From: Curtobacterium flaccumfaciens pv. betae
Lineage (GTDB): Bacteria > Actinomycetota > Actinomycetes > Actinomycetales > Microbacteriaceae
Assembly (NCBI RefSeq): GCF_026241855.1
Contig: NZ_JAPJDC010000001.1
Location: 372,001 to 436,000 of the forward strand
Direction: 5' to 3'
Length of the DNA: 64,000 bases
Made by a program: the position numbers and the translations under genes. Under the pieces are notes generated by a model. It was not told the origin of the DNA. It saw nothing but the letters and a program-made list of their open reading frames with translations, and did not search any database. Below, in pieces: positions 1 to 7,486 of the stretch; position 1 is the stretch's first letter, and each line of letters starts with the position of its first letter.

Positions 1-1947
1 CGCGAGCGCCACGAGTGCGATCGCTCCGGCGACTCCGGCCGACTGCGCGACCGGGTCGAGCGCCGATCTGAGCCCACTTCCGTCCGGGCGCTGCGACCAC
101 CAGGTGTTGACGACGGCGATGACGGAGACCGAGGCCAGACCGGCTTCGATCGTCAGCAGGCCAGCATCGGTGCGGATGGGCGAGACGCCACTGGTGAACT
201 TCGCGAACAGTGCACGGCCGTGACGGCGTCGGTGCGCGATCGTGGCGACCATGCCGAGCATGACGCTGACGACGAGGGTGCTGACCAGGGTGCCCGTCCC
301 GATCGCCACTTTCGTTGCTGCGTGCCGTGCCTGTTCCGCCGCAGACTGACCCACTGCGACGACCGCGCTGAACTCGGCGCGGAGGTCAGACGCGCCGATC
401 GACCGCTCGGCGGCAGCACGGGACGTGAAGACGACGTCTCCGGTCGACAACCACGATCCGAGTTCATCGGCCGAGAAGACGTCGACCGGCGTGGGGACGA
501 CCACGATTACGGCGTCGTCGAGCCACGCGAGCGACGATGCGTCGTCCGGGTACGAGTAGACCTGCTGGCGTGCCAGCGTGCCACCGGCGACGTGCTCGAG
601 GAGGGCGTCGGGTGCGTCCCGCAACTGCCAGTCGGTCAAGCCCTCAACGAGCCGATCGCGGGAGAGCTCACTGTCGGCAGGCATCCACACGGCGATCTCC
701 GCGTCGTCGGTGGTGATGCGGGCTCCGTCCTCGGAACGGACTTCCTGCAGGTCGAGGTAGCCCTGGTCGACGACCAGCGCAGGAACCGTCGACTTCCCTC
801 GGCCACTCGACACCTCGACCGCTGCGGCGAGGAACGCATCACGCCGCTCGAGCGCCCCACCGGCGAAGTCGCCGATGCGGTCCCAGTAGGCCTGCTCCTC
901 GACAGGGCGAGGATCCGGGGTGACCCAGAGCTGGACGGTTTCGCCGGCCGCCCGCAGATCCCGTTCTGCCGTGCCCTGTCGCGCGGTGGTCACCGCCCCG
1001 GTCAGTTCGAACACGGCCGCGACGAGCAACAGCAGCGCGGGCACCCGTGCGATCTGTGCGACGAGCAGGAGCGCGCCCGCTGGTCGAGCGCCCCGCAGTG
1101 CGCCGGTCAACGGCTGTCGACACGCGAGCACCGTGCCGGTCGTGTGCGCGACGACGACCGGAACGAGCAGCCCCACGCAGAACACCGAGATCGCGGCGGC
1201 GAGGGTCGCCGCCGAAGCGAGCCCGTTGTAGAACAAGAGCCCGATGGCGGCGACGGGTGCTCCGATGGCGATGACGAGCATGGCGGTCCGGAGCTCAGCC
1301 AGCTCCTGGAAGACGATGGCGGCTGTGGTGTCTCCGTGCAGCCGGCGGACTGCGCTGCGGCGAGGGGCCCCGACGGTCGTCATCAGGCAGAGCACCACAC
1401 ATCCTGAGGTGAGTGCGCCGACCAAGGCCAGGGTCTGATCCAAGCCGTCGGTGACGCCGATGCGCTGCAGGAGCGGCACGCGCTCCGCGCTGGCCTCGTA
1501 CCCGGCGCCTTCCAGCGCGCGCACGACGGCTCGCCGAGCGTCGTCGTCCCCGAAGACCGAGTACGAGCCGGTCGGGTCGAACTGGTCGAGTTCCGACATC
1601 GGACGGACGGTGGTGTCCATCGATCTCGTGAAGTCCTCGTACCCGTCGAGGAGCCAGCCGGCTCCGCGGCTCGAGGGAGCGTCGGTGACGAGCGCCACGC
1701 GGCGCGTCGTCGGAGCTTCGCGGTCCGCCACCACCCGGGCGATCGTCGCGTGCTCGGCCTCGGCGACCTGCTCGAGTGCGATCGCGACCCGCTGGTTCGA
1801 TCTGGTCTCGGCGCCGGCGGCAGCGGTCACCACGGACGAGGCGCCCACGATGCCGGCTTCGCTGACCTGCACCAGGCCGATGAAGCCCAGAACGGAAGCC
1901 AGGAGGGGCGGGACGAAGTAGGCGAGCGTCACCGATCGGATGTTCAT
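1..1947 (-). CDS. Bacteriocin-associated integral membrane protein (DUF1430-like), C-terminus cut by window edge
   Basis: An open frame of 649 codons runs from an ATG at 1947, with AAGGGGG just upstream, to the window edge without a stop. I translated it fully by hand. It has one N-terminal membrane segment (residues about 8-25), a short hydrophilic stretch, four more segments (about 169-188, 225-245, 250-269, 290-313), a long exposed domain (about 315-545) and at least three C-terminal segments (about 549-571, 600-617 and 638 to the edge). This layout and its place directly after a lactococcin-972-type gene fit the DUF1430 bacteriocin-associated membrane proteins. In that family the partner is thought to serve export or self-protection together with an ABC ATPase; the ATPase gene would lie beyond the left edge. 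The family call rests on topology and neighbour. Confidence 0.72.
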   Translation of the reverse strand, partial: MNIRSVTLAYFVPPLLASVLGFIGLVQVSEAGIVGASSVVTAAAGAETRSNQRVAIALEQVAEAEHATIARVVADREAPTTRRVALVTDAPSSRGAGWLLDGYEDFTRSMDTTVRPMSELDQFDPTGSYSVFGDDDARRAVVRALEGAGYEASAERVPLLQRIGVTDGLDQTLALVGALTSGCVVLCLMTTVGAPRRSAVRRLHGDTTAAIVFQELAELRTAMLVIAIGAPVAAIGLLFYNGLASAATLAAAISVFCVGLLVPVVVAHTTGTVLACRQPLTGALRGARPAGALLLVAQIARVPALLLLVAAVFELTGAVTTARQGTAERDLRAAGETVQLWVTPDPRPVEEQAYWDRIGDFAGGALERRDAFLAAAVEVSSGRGKSTVPALVVDQGYLDLQEVRSEDGARITTDDAEIAVWMPADSELSRDRLVEGLTDWQLRDAPDALLEHVAGGTLARQQVYSYPDDASSLAWLDDAVIVVVPTPVDVFSADELGSWLSTGDVVFTSRAAAERSIGASDLRAEFSAVVAVGQSAAEQARHAATKVAIGTGTLVSTLVVSVMLGMVATIAHRRRHGRALFAKFTSGVSPIRTDAGLLTIEAGLASVSVIAVVNTWWSQRPDGSGLRSALDPVAQSAGVAGAIALVALA

Positions 1948-2010
1948 GGTCCCCCTTGCGGCGAGCGTGAGCGTGAGCGGACGGTCGCTCAGGACCGCCC
2001 GCTCCCGGTC

Positions 2011-2403
2011 TCAGCAGTTGTGGTAGTAGGCCTTGTTGCCGCTGCGCGCCTTCGGTGTCATCGCCATCGCGTACCGTCCGCCTGGCACGTTCGTGACGCG
2101 CTTCGACTTCTTGCCGACAGCAGTCGCGCCGTGGCACCGCTTCTCGCGGAAGTAGTTCGACCAGGTGTCGTCCTTCCCGACGCCCCACTGCCAGAAGCTC
2201 CCGCCCCCGCCGTCGTTGTTGGTGCCGATGCCGCTGGTCTCACCGCTCGCACCTTGGCCAGAAGCGGCGACGGTGACTCCGCCGGCTTCCGACCCTGATC
2301 CCATGACCTCGAACTGCGCAGCTGATGCCGCCGTCGCAGTGCCCGTGATCAGGCCGACGGTGAGACCAAGGCCGACGAGCATCTTCGTCCTGGAGATGTG
2401 CAT
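2011..2403 (-). CDS. Lactococcin 972 family bacteriocin precursor
   Basis: A secreted 130-residue precursor. Residues 1-29 form a Sec signal peptide (charged start, hydrophobic core, Ala-x-Ala end near ASAA), then a Gly/Ser-rich linker to about residue 64. The C-terminal core has the family pattern: GGGSFWQWGVG (66-76), WSNYF (81-85), a central HGAT, a GGRYAMA stretch and NKAYYHN near the end. Lactococcin 972 blocks septum formation by binding lipid II in sensitive Gram-positive cells; the same action here is inferred. Two cysteines, Cys90 and the last residue Cys130, could form a disulfide; the classical lactococcin 972 core has none as I recall it. The start is fixed by GGAGGA eight bases upstream of ATG 2403. 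The DUF1430-like gene follows 63 bases downstream on the same strand. Confidence 0.85.
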   Translation of the reverse strand: MHISRTKMLVGLGLTVGLITGTATAASAAQFEVMGSGSEAGGVTVAASGQGASGETSGIGTNNDGGGGSFWQWGVGKDDTWSNYFREKRCHGATAVGKKSKRVTNVPGGRYAMAMTPKARSGNKAYYHNC

Positions 2404-2467
2404 GACTGTTTCCTCCCATGTGCCCCCCGATGAGGCTCAACCGATCGTGGCAGCGGCACAAGATTGA

Positions 2468-2486
2468 TGTCAAGCATTTGAAATGC
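2468..2486 (-). promoter_or_regulatory. Putative bacteriocin promoter -35 box with adjoining palindrome
   Basis: On the minus strand TTGACA lies at 2473-2468, about 65 bases upstream of the bacteriocin start. Immediately upstream is a perfect 13-base palindrome, GCATTTGAAATGC (2474-2486), in an unusually A/T-rich patch for this genome. A matching -10 box is weak (CACGAT-like at a suitable distance). The palindrome is a candidate activator or repressor site. Inference from sequence alone. Confidence 0.4.
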
Positions 2487-2551
2487 ATGTTTCACGACCA
2501 CTGTAACGAGTGGCGTTGGTCTTCCCGGCCTGACTCGCTACTGTGATGGGC

Positions 2552-2567
2552 ACTGGTCATGTCCGCG
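2552..2567 (+). promoter_or_regulatory. DasR/NagR-like operator, imperfect copy, upstream of gntR gene
   Basis: ACTGGTCATGTCCGCG resembles the left half of the 16-base dre site bound by DasR-type GntR regulators (ACTGGTCTAGACCACT in Streptomyces). It lies 43 bases before the chosen gntR start, where it could mediate autoregulation. A much better copy is at 4175. Confidence 0.5.
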
Positions 2568-2609
2568 CATGACCACCGCCCAGGACCAGCAACGGAGCAC
2601 GAGGGACGC

Positions 2610-3344
2610 ATGACGAGCCGCATCACCGAGGGTGCCGAACCGAAGCACCAGCAGCTGCGGCGCATCCTGCTCGACCTCGTCACGACCCGCCTGGCTCCCG
2701 GTGCCGCGATCCCGTCCGAACGCCAGCTCATCGCCGAGTACGGCGTCTCCCGGATCACCGTGCGCGAAGCCCTCGGACAGCTGGTGAACGAGGGGTACCT
2801 GGAGCGCGTCCGCGGCAAGGGCACCTTCGTCGCGCACCGGCCCGTGCAGTCGACGCTGCACCTCGCCTCGTTCACCGAGGAGATGCGGGCGATGGGGCAC
2901 GAGCCGACCACCGTGGTGCTCGTGCGCGAGGAACGCGTGCCGCCGGCCGACACCGCCGCGGCCCTGCGGATCGATCAGGACGTGCCGGCCTTCCACGTGA
3001 AGCGCCTGCGGATGGCCGACGGCGCCCCGGTCTCGATCGACGACGCCTGGCTCGTGGCCGACGCGTTCCCGGGCCTGCTCGACCACGACCTGTCCGGGTC
3101 GGTGTACTCGATCATCGCCACGGAGTACGGCACCCCGATCGACCGCGCGCAGCAGACCGTCGCGGCGAACCCGGCGGCCGACGACGTCGCGACCCTGCTC
3201 GGCACGAAGACCGGAGCACCGGTGCTCGAGTTCGACCGGGTGTCGTACGCGGGGGAGCGACCCGTGGAGCACACCCGCAGCTGGTACCGATCGGACCGCT
3301 ACCGCGTGCAGATGGAGGTCACCGCGACCCCCGCGGTCGCGTAG
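2610..3344 (+). CDS. GntR-family regulator (HutC/DasR type)
   Basis: A 244-residue regulator with an N-terminal winged helix-turn-helix (about residues 10-75, including IPSERQLIAEYGVSRITVRE and the wing RVRGKGTFVA) and a C-terminal UTRA effector domain (about 90-240). In DasR and NagR the UTRA domain binds phosphorylated amino sugars. Start: ATG 2610 has GAGGG eight bases upstream, while the upstream in-frame ATG 2559 has no ribosome site and would overlap the DasR-like operator at 2552-2567, so it was rejected. It is followed by the PTS genes for EIIA/EIIB (opposite strand) and EIIC, and a good operator lies between EIIB and EIIC. It is therefore probably the amino-sugar-responsive repressor of this PTS. 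The exact effector is not shown by sequence. Confidence 0.82.
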   Translation: MTSRITEGAEPKHQQLRRILLDLVTTRLAPGAAIPSERQLIAEYGVSRITVREALGQLVNEGYLERVRGKGTFVAHRPVQSTLHLASFTEEMRAMGHEPTTVVLVREERVPPADTAAALRIDQDVPAFHVKRLRMADGAPVSIDDAWLVADAFPGLLDHDLSGSVYSIIATEYGTPIDRAQQTVAANPAADDVATLLGTKTGAPVLEFDRVSYAGERPVEHTRSWYRSDRYRVQMEVTATPAVA

Positions 3345-3362
3345 TCCGCCCAGCAACGCGAA

Positions 3363-3403
3363 AGCGACCGTCTGCCGCGGGTGGTCCGCAGCACACGGTC
3401 GCT
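3363..3403. terminator. Hairpin between convergent gntR and EIIA genes
   Basis: AGCGACCGT (3363-3371) pairs perfectly with ACGGTCGCT (3395-3403) around a 23-base loop. It sits between two converging reading frames, where a bidirectional terminator is expected. There is no clear T-run. Confidence 0.5.
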
Positions 3404-3421
3404 CTCGACGAGGAAGAACCC

Positions 3422-3874
3422 CTAGACCTCGAAGAGGGTGTCGCCGTCGAGCACCGTGGTGCCGACCGTCCCCTGGTCGACGCTGTCCGCCGTCGAACCG
3501 AGCACCACGACCGGGCAGATCGGCGAGTACCCGGCTGCTGAGATCACCGAGGGGGTGAACCGGACGACGGGGTCACCGGCGGTGACGGTGTCGCCCTCGG
3601 TCGCGAGGAGCTCGAAGCCCTCGCCGGAGAGCTTCACGGTGTCGATGCCGACGTGCACCAGGACGTCGGTGCCAGCGGCGCCCTGCAGGGCGAACGCGTG
3701 CGGGTGCAGCTTCACGATGGTGCCGTCGACCGGGGCCACCGCGGTGACCGCGCCCTCGACGCCCGTGGGGTCGACCGCGACGCCAGCACCGACGAGCTGT
3801 CCGGCGAACACCGGGTCGGGCACGTCGGCGAGGGCGACGACCGGGCCGCCGAACGGGGTGCGGACGACGGTCAC
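3422..3874 (-). CDS. PTS sugar transporter EIIA component, glucose family
   Basis: A 150-residue cytoplasmic phosphocarrier of the glucose/GlcNAc EIIA family. The two histidines of the family active site are in LHPHAFAL (His59) and VLVHVGIDTVKL (His74); His74 is the expected phosphoryl acceptor from HPr. The biotinyl-like beta fold is indicated by APVDGTIV and EGDTVTAGDPV. It starts at GTG 3874, overlapping the EIIB stop by four bases (GTGA), so the two are translationally coupled. With the separate EIIB and the divergent EIIC it completes a split PTS permease. Substrate is probably N-acetylglucosamine or glucose, judged from the DasR-like operator; sequence alone does not settle it. Confidence 0.88.
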   Translation of the reverse strand: MTVVRTPFGGPVVALADVPDPVFAGQLVGAGVAVDPTGVEGAVTAVAPVDGTIVKLHPHAFALQGAAGTDVLVHVGIDTVKLSGEGFELLATEGDTVTAGDPVVRFTPSVISAAGYSPICPVVVLGSTADSVDQGTVGTTVLDGDTLFEV

Positions 3875-4107
3875 AGTTCGTCCTGGATGTCCTGGGCGAG
3901 GTTGTCGGCGATCGTGCCGACGATGACCTGCCAGCCGGTGCCGCCACCGATGACGGCCTGGGCCCCGGCGGCCTGCAGGGCGGCCTTGTCGACCAGGTCC
4001 CCGTCCTCGACCTCGACGCGGAGGCGCGTGATGCAGCCCTCGACCTCTTCGATGTTCTCGGCACCGCCGAGTGCGGCGATGATGTCGGCTGCCTTGATGT
4101 CGGCCGT
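3871..4107 (-). CDS. PTS EIIB component, glucose family, apparent ACG start
   Basis: A 78-residue EIIB protein. It contains the phosphorylated cysteine motif GCITRLRVEV with Cys25, preceded by AALGGAENIEEVE and followed by GGTGWQVIVG, all typical of the glucose/GlcNAc family. There is no ATG, GTG or TTG in frame between the upstream in-frame stop and this conserved region. The only sensible start is an ACG at 4107 placed five bases after AGGAGG (4118-4113), where homologues would have ATG. It is either a rare near-cognate start, a start-codon mutation lowering expression, or a sequence error. It overlaps the EIIA start by four bases. EIIB passes phosphate from EIIA to sugar entering through EIIC (4286-5554). 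Confidence 0.82.
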   Translation of the reverse strand, partial: TADIKAADIIAALGGAENIEEVEGCITRLRVEVEDGDLVDKAALQAAGAQAVIGGGTGWQVIVGTIADNLAQDIQDEL

Positions 4108-4174
4108 CGTTTCCTCCTCGTTAAGGGTTTGCGTCGCAGGTTGACACCGGTCCGCTCGCGGATCAGACTACGGA

Positions 4175-4190
4175 ACTGGTCATGACCGGA
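4175..4190. promoter_or_regulatory. DasR/NagR-like operator between EIIB and EIIC genes
   Basis: ACTGGTCATGACCGGA contains the perfect palindrome GGTCATGACC (4178-4187) and matches the DasR dre pattern (ACTGGTCTAGACCACT) at most outer positions. It lies between the divergent EIIB (start 4107) and EIIC (start 4286) genes, so one site could control both. The GntR/UTRA gene at 2610 is the likely binder. Confidence 0.65.
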
Positions 4191-4285
4191 CAGGACCGGA
4201 CCTGGCGACACCGCCGAGGTTACCTGCGCTGGCTGCACGACTCAACTCACCCCGACAGCTCCACCCAATGACGAGAGGACCTCCG

Positions 4286-5554
4286 ATGAGCGCCACCACT
4301 GCCACGGATGTGCCGGAGAAGAAGAAGCCGAAGAAGCAGTCACGGCTGTTCGCGCAGGCCCAGCGCCTCGGACGGAGCCTGCTCCTGCCGATCGCGGTCA
4401 TGCCTGCAGCGGGCATCCTGAACCGCATCGGCCAACCGGACCTCCTCGGCGCGATTCCCGGCTTCGAGACCGGTGCCGGGGTCATCTCGGCCGCCGGCCA
4501 GGCGATCTTCACGTGGCTCCCGCTGCTGTTCGCCGTGGGCATCGCGATCGGCTGGGCCAAGAAGTCCGACGGCACCACCGCGCTCGCGGCGGTCGTCGGC
4601 TACATGGTCATGTACGAGGTGTTCGCAGTGATGTCGCCGGTCGTCCTCGCCGGGGTCAAGAACGCCAACGGCGAGCAGGCCACGATCAACTACGGCGTGC
4701 TGGGCGGCATCGTGATGGGTCTCGTCTCGGCCGTGATGTGGGAGAGGTTCCACCGCACGAAGATGCCCGACTTCCTCGGGTTCTTCTCCGGTCGCCGCCT
4801 GGTTCCGATCCTGACGGCCGCTGCGGGTCTCGTCATCGCGGTCCTGATGTCGTTCGTCTACCGCTACTTCGACATCGCGCTGACGGCAGCCGGCACCGCC
4901 GTCGCCGACAACGCCGTGATCGGCGGCGGTATCTTCGGGTTCGCGAACCGCATGCTCATCCCGATCGGGCTGCACCAGCTGCTCAACTTCTTCCCGTGGT
5001 TCCAGCTGGGCAGCTTCACCAACGCGGCCGGTGACATCGTCCACGGCGACATCCCGCGCTTCCTGGCGGGCGACCCGACCGCCGGCATCTTCCAGACCGG
5101 CTTCTTCCCGATCATGATGTTCGCGCTGCCCGCCGGTGCCCTCGCGATCTGGCGCAACGCCAAGCCGCAGAACCGCAAGCTCGTCGGCGGCATCATGATC
5201 TCCGCCGCACTGACCTCGTTCGTCACGGGCATCACCGAGCCGCTCGAGTACTCGTTCATGTTCGTCGCGTTCCCGCTGTACGTCATCCACGCGGTGCTCA
5301 CGGGCACCTCGCTCGCCCTGGTGAACGCCCTCGGGATCCACGACGGGTTCTCGTTCTCGGCCGGCGCGATCGACTTCGTGCTGAACTTCGGCAAGGCGGA
5401 CGGGGCGATCTGGCTCATCCCGATCGGCCTCGGCTACGCGGTCGTCTACTACTTCCTGTTCAGTTTCGTGATCAAGAAGTGGAACCTCCGCACCCCCGGG
5501 CGTGAAGAGGACACGATCGCCGAGAACACGATCGACGCGGCCACCAAGCCGTAG
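4286..5554 (+). CDS. nagE: PTS EIIC permease, GlcNAc/glucose family
   Basis: A 422-residue membrane permease with a lysine-rich cytoplasmic N-terminus, then SLLLPIAVMPAAGILNRIG, the standard opening of glucose-family EIIC proteins, about ten membrane segments, and the substrate-binding signature GITEPLEYSF. It carries no fused EIIB or EIIA; those are separate genes on the other strand, as in the NagE2/NagF arrangement of Streptomyces. Start ATG 4286 follows GAGAGGACCTCCG; the upstream in-frame ATG 4268 lacks a ribosome site. The operator at 4175-4190 lies about 100 bases upstream. N-acetylglucosamine is the favoured substrate; glucose cannot be excluded. Confidence 0.82.
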   Translation: MSATTATDVPEKKKPKKQSRLFAQAQRLGRSLLLPIAVMPAAGILNRIGQPDLLGAIPGFETGAGVISAAGQAIFTWLPLLFAVGIAIGWAKKSDGTTALAAVVGYMVMYEVFAVMSPVVLAGVKNANGEQATINYGVLGGIVMGLVSAVMWERFHRTKMPDFLGFFSGRRLVPILTAAAGLVIAVLMSFVYRYFDIALTAAGTAVADNAVIGGGIFGFANRMLIPIGLHQLLNFFPWFQLGSFTNAAGDIVHGDIPRFLAGDPTAGIFQTGFFPIMMFALPAGALAIWRNAKPQNRKLVGGIMISAALTSFVTGITEPLEYSFMFVAFPLYVIHAVLTGTSLALVNALGIHDGFSFSAGAIDFVLNFGKADGAIWLIPIGLGYAVVYYFLFSFVIKKWNLRTPGREEDTIAENTIDAATKP

Positions 5555-5565
5555 ACGCGCGTTCC

Positions 5566-5613
5566 GACGGACGGGAGGCCCGGTGCCAGCTGGCACCGGG
5601 CCTCCCGTCCGTC
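5566..5613. repeat. 48-base perfect palindrome, terminator-like (copy 1)
   Basis: Two 24-base arms, beginning GACGGACGGGAGGCCCGG and meeting at CCAG/CTGG, form an uninterrupted palindrome 11 bases after the EIIC stop. It could fold into a long stem with almost no loop. Close copies are at 23144, 62032 and, more diverged, 18163 and 37908. It probably terminates the PTS transcript; its dispersed nature also suggests a repeat family. Confidence 0.85.
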
Positions 5614-5646
5614 TCCTGGTCGCACTGAGAGCCCTCATAGCGGTTT

Positions 5647-5661
5647 TGACAATCGTTATCA
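5647..5661 (+). promoter_or_regulatory. Zur box upstream of znuA
   Basis: TGACAATCGTTATCA is a near-perfect 15-base inverted repeat of the Fur/Zur type (compare TGAAAATGATTTTCA in actinobacteria). It ends 20 bases before the znuA start and overlaps the probable promoter. The operon's last gene encodes a Fur-family regulator, giving a likely zinc-repressed feedback loop. Confidence 0.75.
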
Positions 5662-5681
5662 GTAGGCGTTAGCGTCGTGCC

Positions 5682-6593
5682 ATGCACAACCGCCTCCTCG
5701 CCCTCCCGCTCGTCGCCGGCGCCGCCGCGCTCGCCCTGACCGGGTGCGCCACCTCGTCCGCCTCGGGGGAGGCCAGCGGTGACGGCACGGTCAACGTCGT
5801 CGCCTCCACCAACGTCTACGGCTCGATCGTCAAGACCATCGGTGGCGACGCCGTCACCGTGACGAGCATCCTGAGCGACCCGTCGCAGGACCCGCACTCG
5901 TTCGAGTCGAGCGCCCGCACCCAGCTCTCCGTTTCCAAGGCCGACCTGCTCATCGAGAACGGTGGCGGGTACGACGACTTCATGACGACGCTCGCGAACG
6001 CCTCGGACACCAAGGCCGACACGATCAACGTCGTGAAGCTCTCCGGCCTCGACAAGGGCGGCAGTGCCGAGTTCAACGAGCACGTCTTCTACAGCTACCC
6101 GACGATGGTCAAGCTGGTCGAGGCGGTCACGAAGGACCTCAGCGCGCTCGACGAGAGCGGCAAGGACGCCTTCGAGAAGAACGCCGCCACGCTCACCACC
6201 AAGCTCGAGGACCTCGAGTCCCAGACCGACGCCGTCAAGAAGCAGGACTCCGGCGACAAGGTCGCGTACACCGAGCCGGTGCCCGGGTACCTGTTCGACG
6301 CGATGGGGCTCGAGAACGAGACCCCGCCGGCCTTCTCCGAGGCCATCGAGGAAGGCGACGACGTCCCGCCGGCGGCCCTCCGCGACACCCTCGCGCTGTT
6401 CACCGGCAAGCGCGTGCAACTGCTCGCCTACAACAACCAGGCGTCGAGCCCCGAGACCGAACAGGTCCAGAAGGCGGCCGAGCAGAACGACATCCCCGTC
6501 GTCGGTGTCACGGAGACGCTCCCCAAGGGGCAGGATTACGTCTCGTGGCAGCAGGCGAACATCGACGCGGTGAAGGCAGCGCTCCAGAAGTGA
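5682..6593 (+). CDS. znuA: Zinc ABC transporter substrate-binding lipoprotein
   Basis: A 303-residue cluster A-I metal-binding protein. The signal peptide ends in a lipobox, LTGCAT (Cys22), so the mature protein is lipid-anchored outside the membrane. Metal-ligand candidates are the histidines of DPHSFE and FNEHVFYSYP, with acidic residues in the C-terminal lobe. The long His-rich loop of many ZnuA proteins is absent. It starts the operon znuA-znuC-znuB-zur behind a Zur box, so zinc rather than manganese is the likely cargo. The stop overlaps the next start by four bases (GTGA). Confidence 0.9.
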   Translation: MHNRLLALPLVAGAAALALTGCATSSASGEASGDGTVNVVASTNVYGSIVKTIGGDAVTVTSILSDPSQDPHSFESSARTQLSVSKADLLIENGGGYDDFMTTLANASDTKADTINVVKLSGLDKGGSAEFNEHVFYSYPTMVKLVEAVTKDLSALDESGKDAFEKNAATLTTKLEDLESQTDAVKKQDSGDKVAYTEPVPGYLFDAMGLENETPPAFSEAIEEGDDVPPAALRDTLALFTGKRVQLLAYNNQASSPETEQVQKAAEQNDIPVVGVTETLPKGQDYVSWQQANIDAVKAALQK

Positions 6594-7486
6594 CGACCTC
6601 GACCGCAGCAGCGGCGACCCACGGCCCGGCGACCACCACGGTGGACGACCGGGCTGCGGCTCGTCCGGTCCTCGCGCTCCGCGACGCCGGGTTGTCCTAC
6701 GGCGCCCGGAAGCTCTGGGCGGGCCTCGACCTCGACCTCGCGCCGGGTGAGTTCGTCGCGGTCCTCGGCCCGAACGGCGCCGGCAAGACCTCACTGCTCC
6801 GTACCGTCCTCGGGCAGCAGCGGCTGACGAGCGGCACGATGTCGTTCCTCGGGCAGCCGGTGCACCGCGGCCACCGGAAGATCGGCTACATCCCGCAGCA
6901 GCGTCTGATGGAGGCGGGGACGCCCCTGCGCGCGCGGGACATGATCGCCCAGGGCGTGACCGGGCACCGGTGGGGCATCCGACGTGCGTCGAAGGCCGAC
7001 CGGATGCGCATCGACCGGGTCCTCGACGAGGTCGGCGCCACCGCCTTCGCGGACGCCCCCGTCGCCGAGCTCTCCGGCGGCGAGCAGCAGCGCACCCGCG
7101 TCGGGCAGGCCATCGCCGCCGACCCCGCCCTGCTGCTGTGCGACGAACCCCTCATCTCGCTCGACCTGCGGCACCAGCGCGGGATCACCGAGCTCATCGA
7201 CCGCGAGCGCCGGCAGCGAGAGGCCGCCGTGCTCTTCGTGACGCACGACGTGAACCCGATCCTCGACGTCGTCGACCGCGTGCTCTACATCGCCGGGGGT
7301 CGGTTCCGGATCGGTTCCCCGGACGAGGTCCTGCGCGCCGACGTCCTGAGCGACCTGTACGGCACGCCCGTCGACGTCGTCCGCACCATGGGACGCATCG
7401 TCATCGTCGGGGCGAACGAGGCCCACGAGCACCACCCGGGCGAGGTCGACCCGCACGCCGACCAGCCGGACGAAGGGCGGATCTGA
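6590..7486 (+). CDS. znuC: Zinc ABC transporter ATP-binding protein
   Basis: A 298-residue ABC ATPase that energises zinc import with ZnuA and ZnuB. Walker A is GPNGAGKTS (about 60-68), the signature is LSGGEQQR, and Walker B is ALLLCDEP followed by a switch His in FVTHD. The first 25 residues are a low-complexity Thr/Ala-rich extension. GTG 6590 is preferred because it overlaps the znuA stop as GTGA; an in-frame ATG 45 bases upstream lies inside znuA. The C-terminal tail is His/Asp-rich (HEHHPGEVDPHADQ), possibly metal-binding. Confidence 0.9.
   Translation: MTTSTAAAATHGPATTTVDDRAAARPVLALRDAGLSYGARKLWAGLDLDLAPGEFVAVLGPNGAGKTSLLRTVLGQQRLTSGTMSFLGQPVHRGHRKIGYIPQQRLMEAGTPLRARDMIAQGVTGHRWGIRRASKADRMRIDRVLDEVGATAFADAPVAELSGGEQQRTRVGQAIAADPALLLCDEPLISLDLRHQRGITELIDRERRQREAAVLFVTHDVNPILDVVDRVLYIAGGRFRIGSPDEVLRADVLSDLYGTPVDVVRTMGRIVIVGANEAHEHHPGEVDPHADQPDEGRI

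Noticed and set aside
2559..2609. Upstream ATG as start of the GntR regulator
   Set aside because: No ribosome site, non-conserved extension, and it would begin inside the DasR-like operator; ATG 2610 has GAGGG at good spacing.
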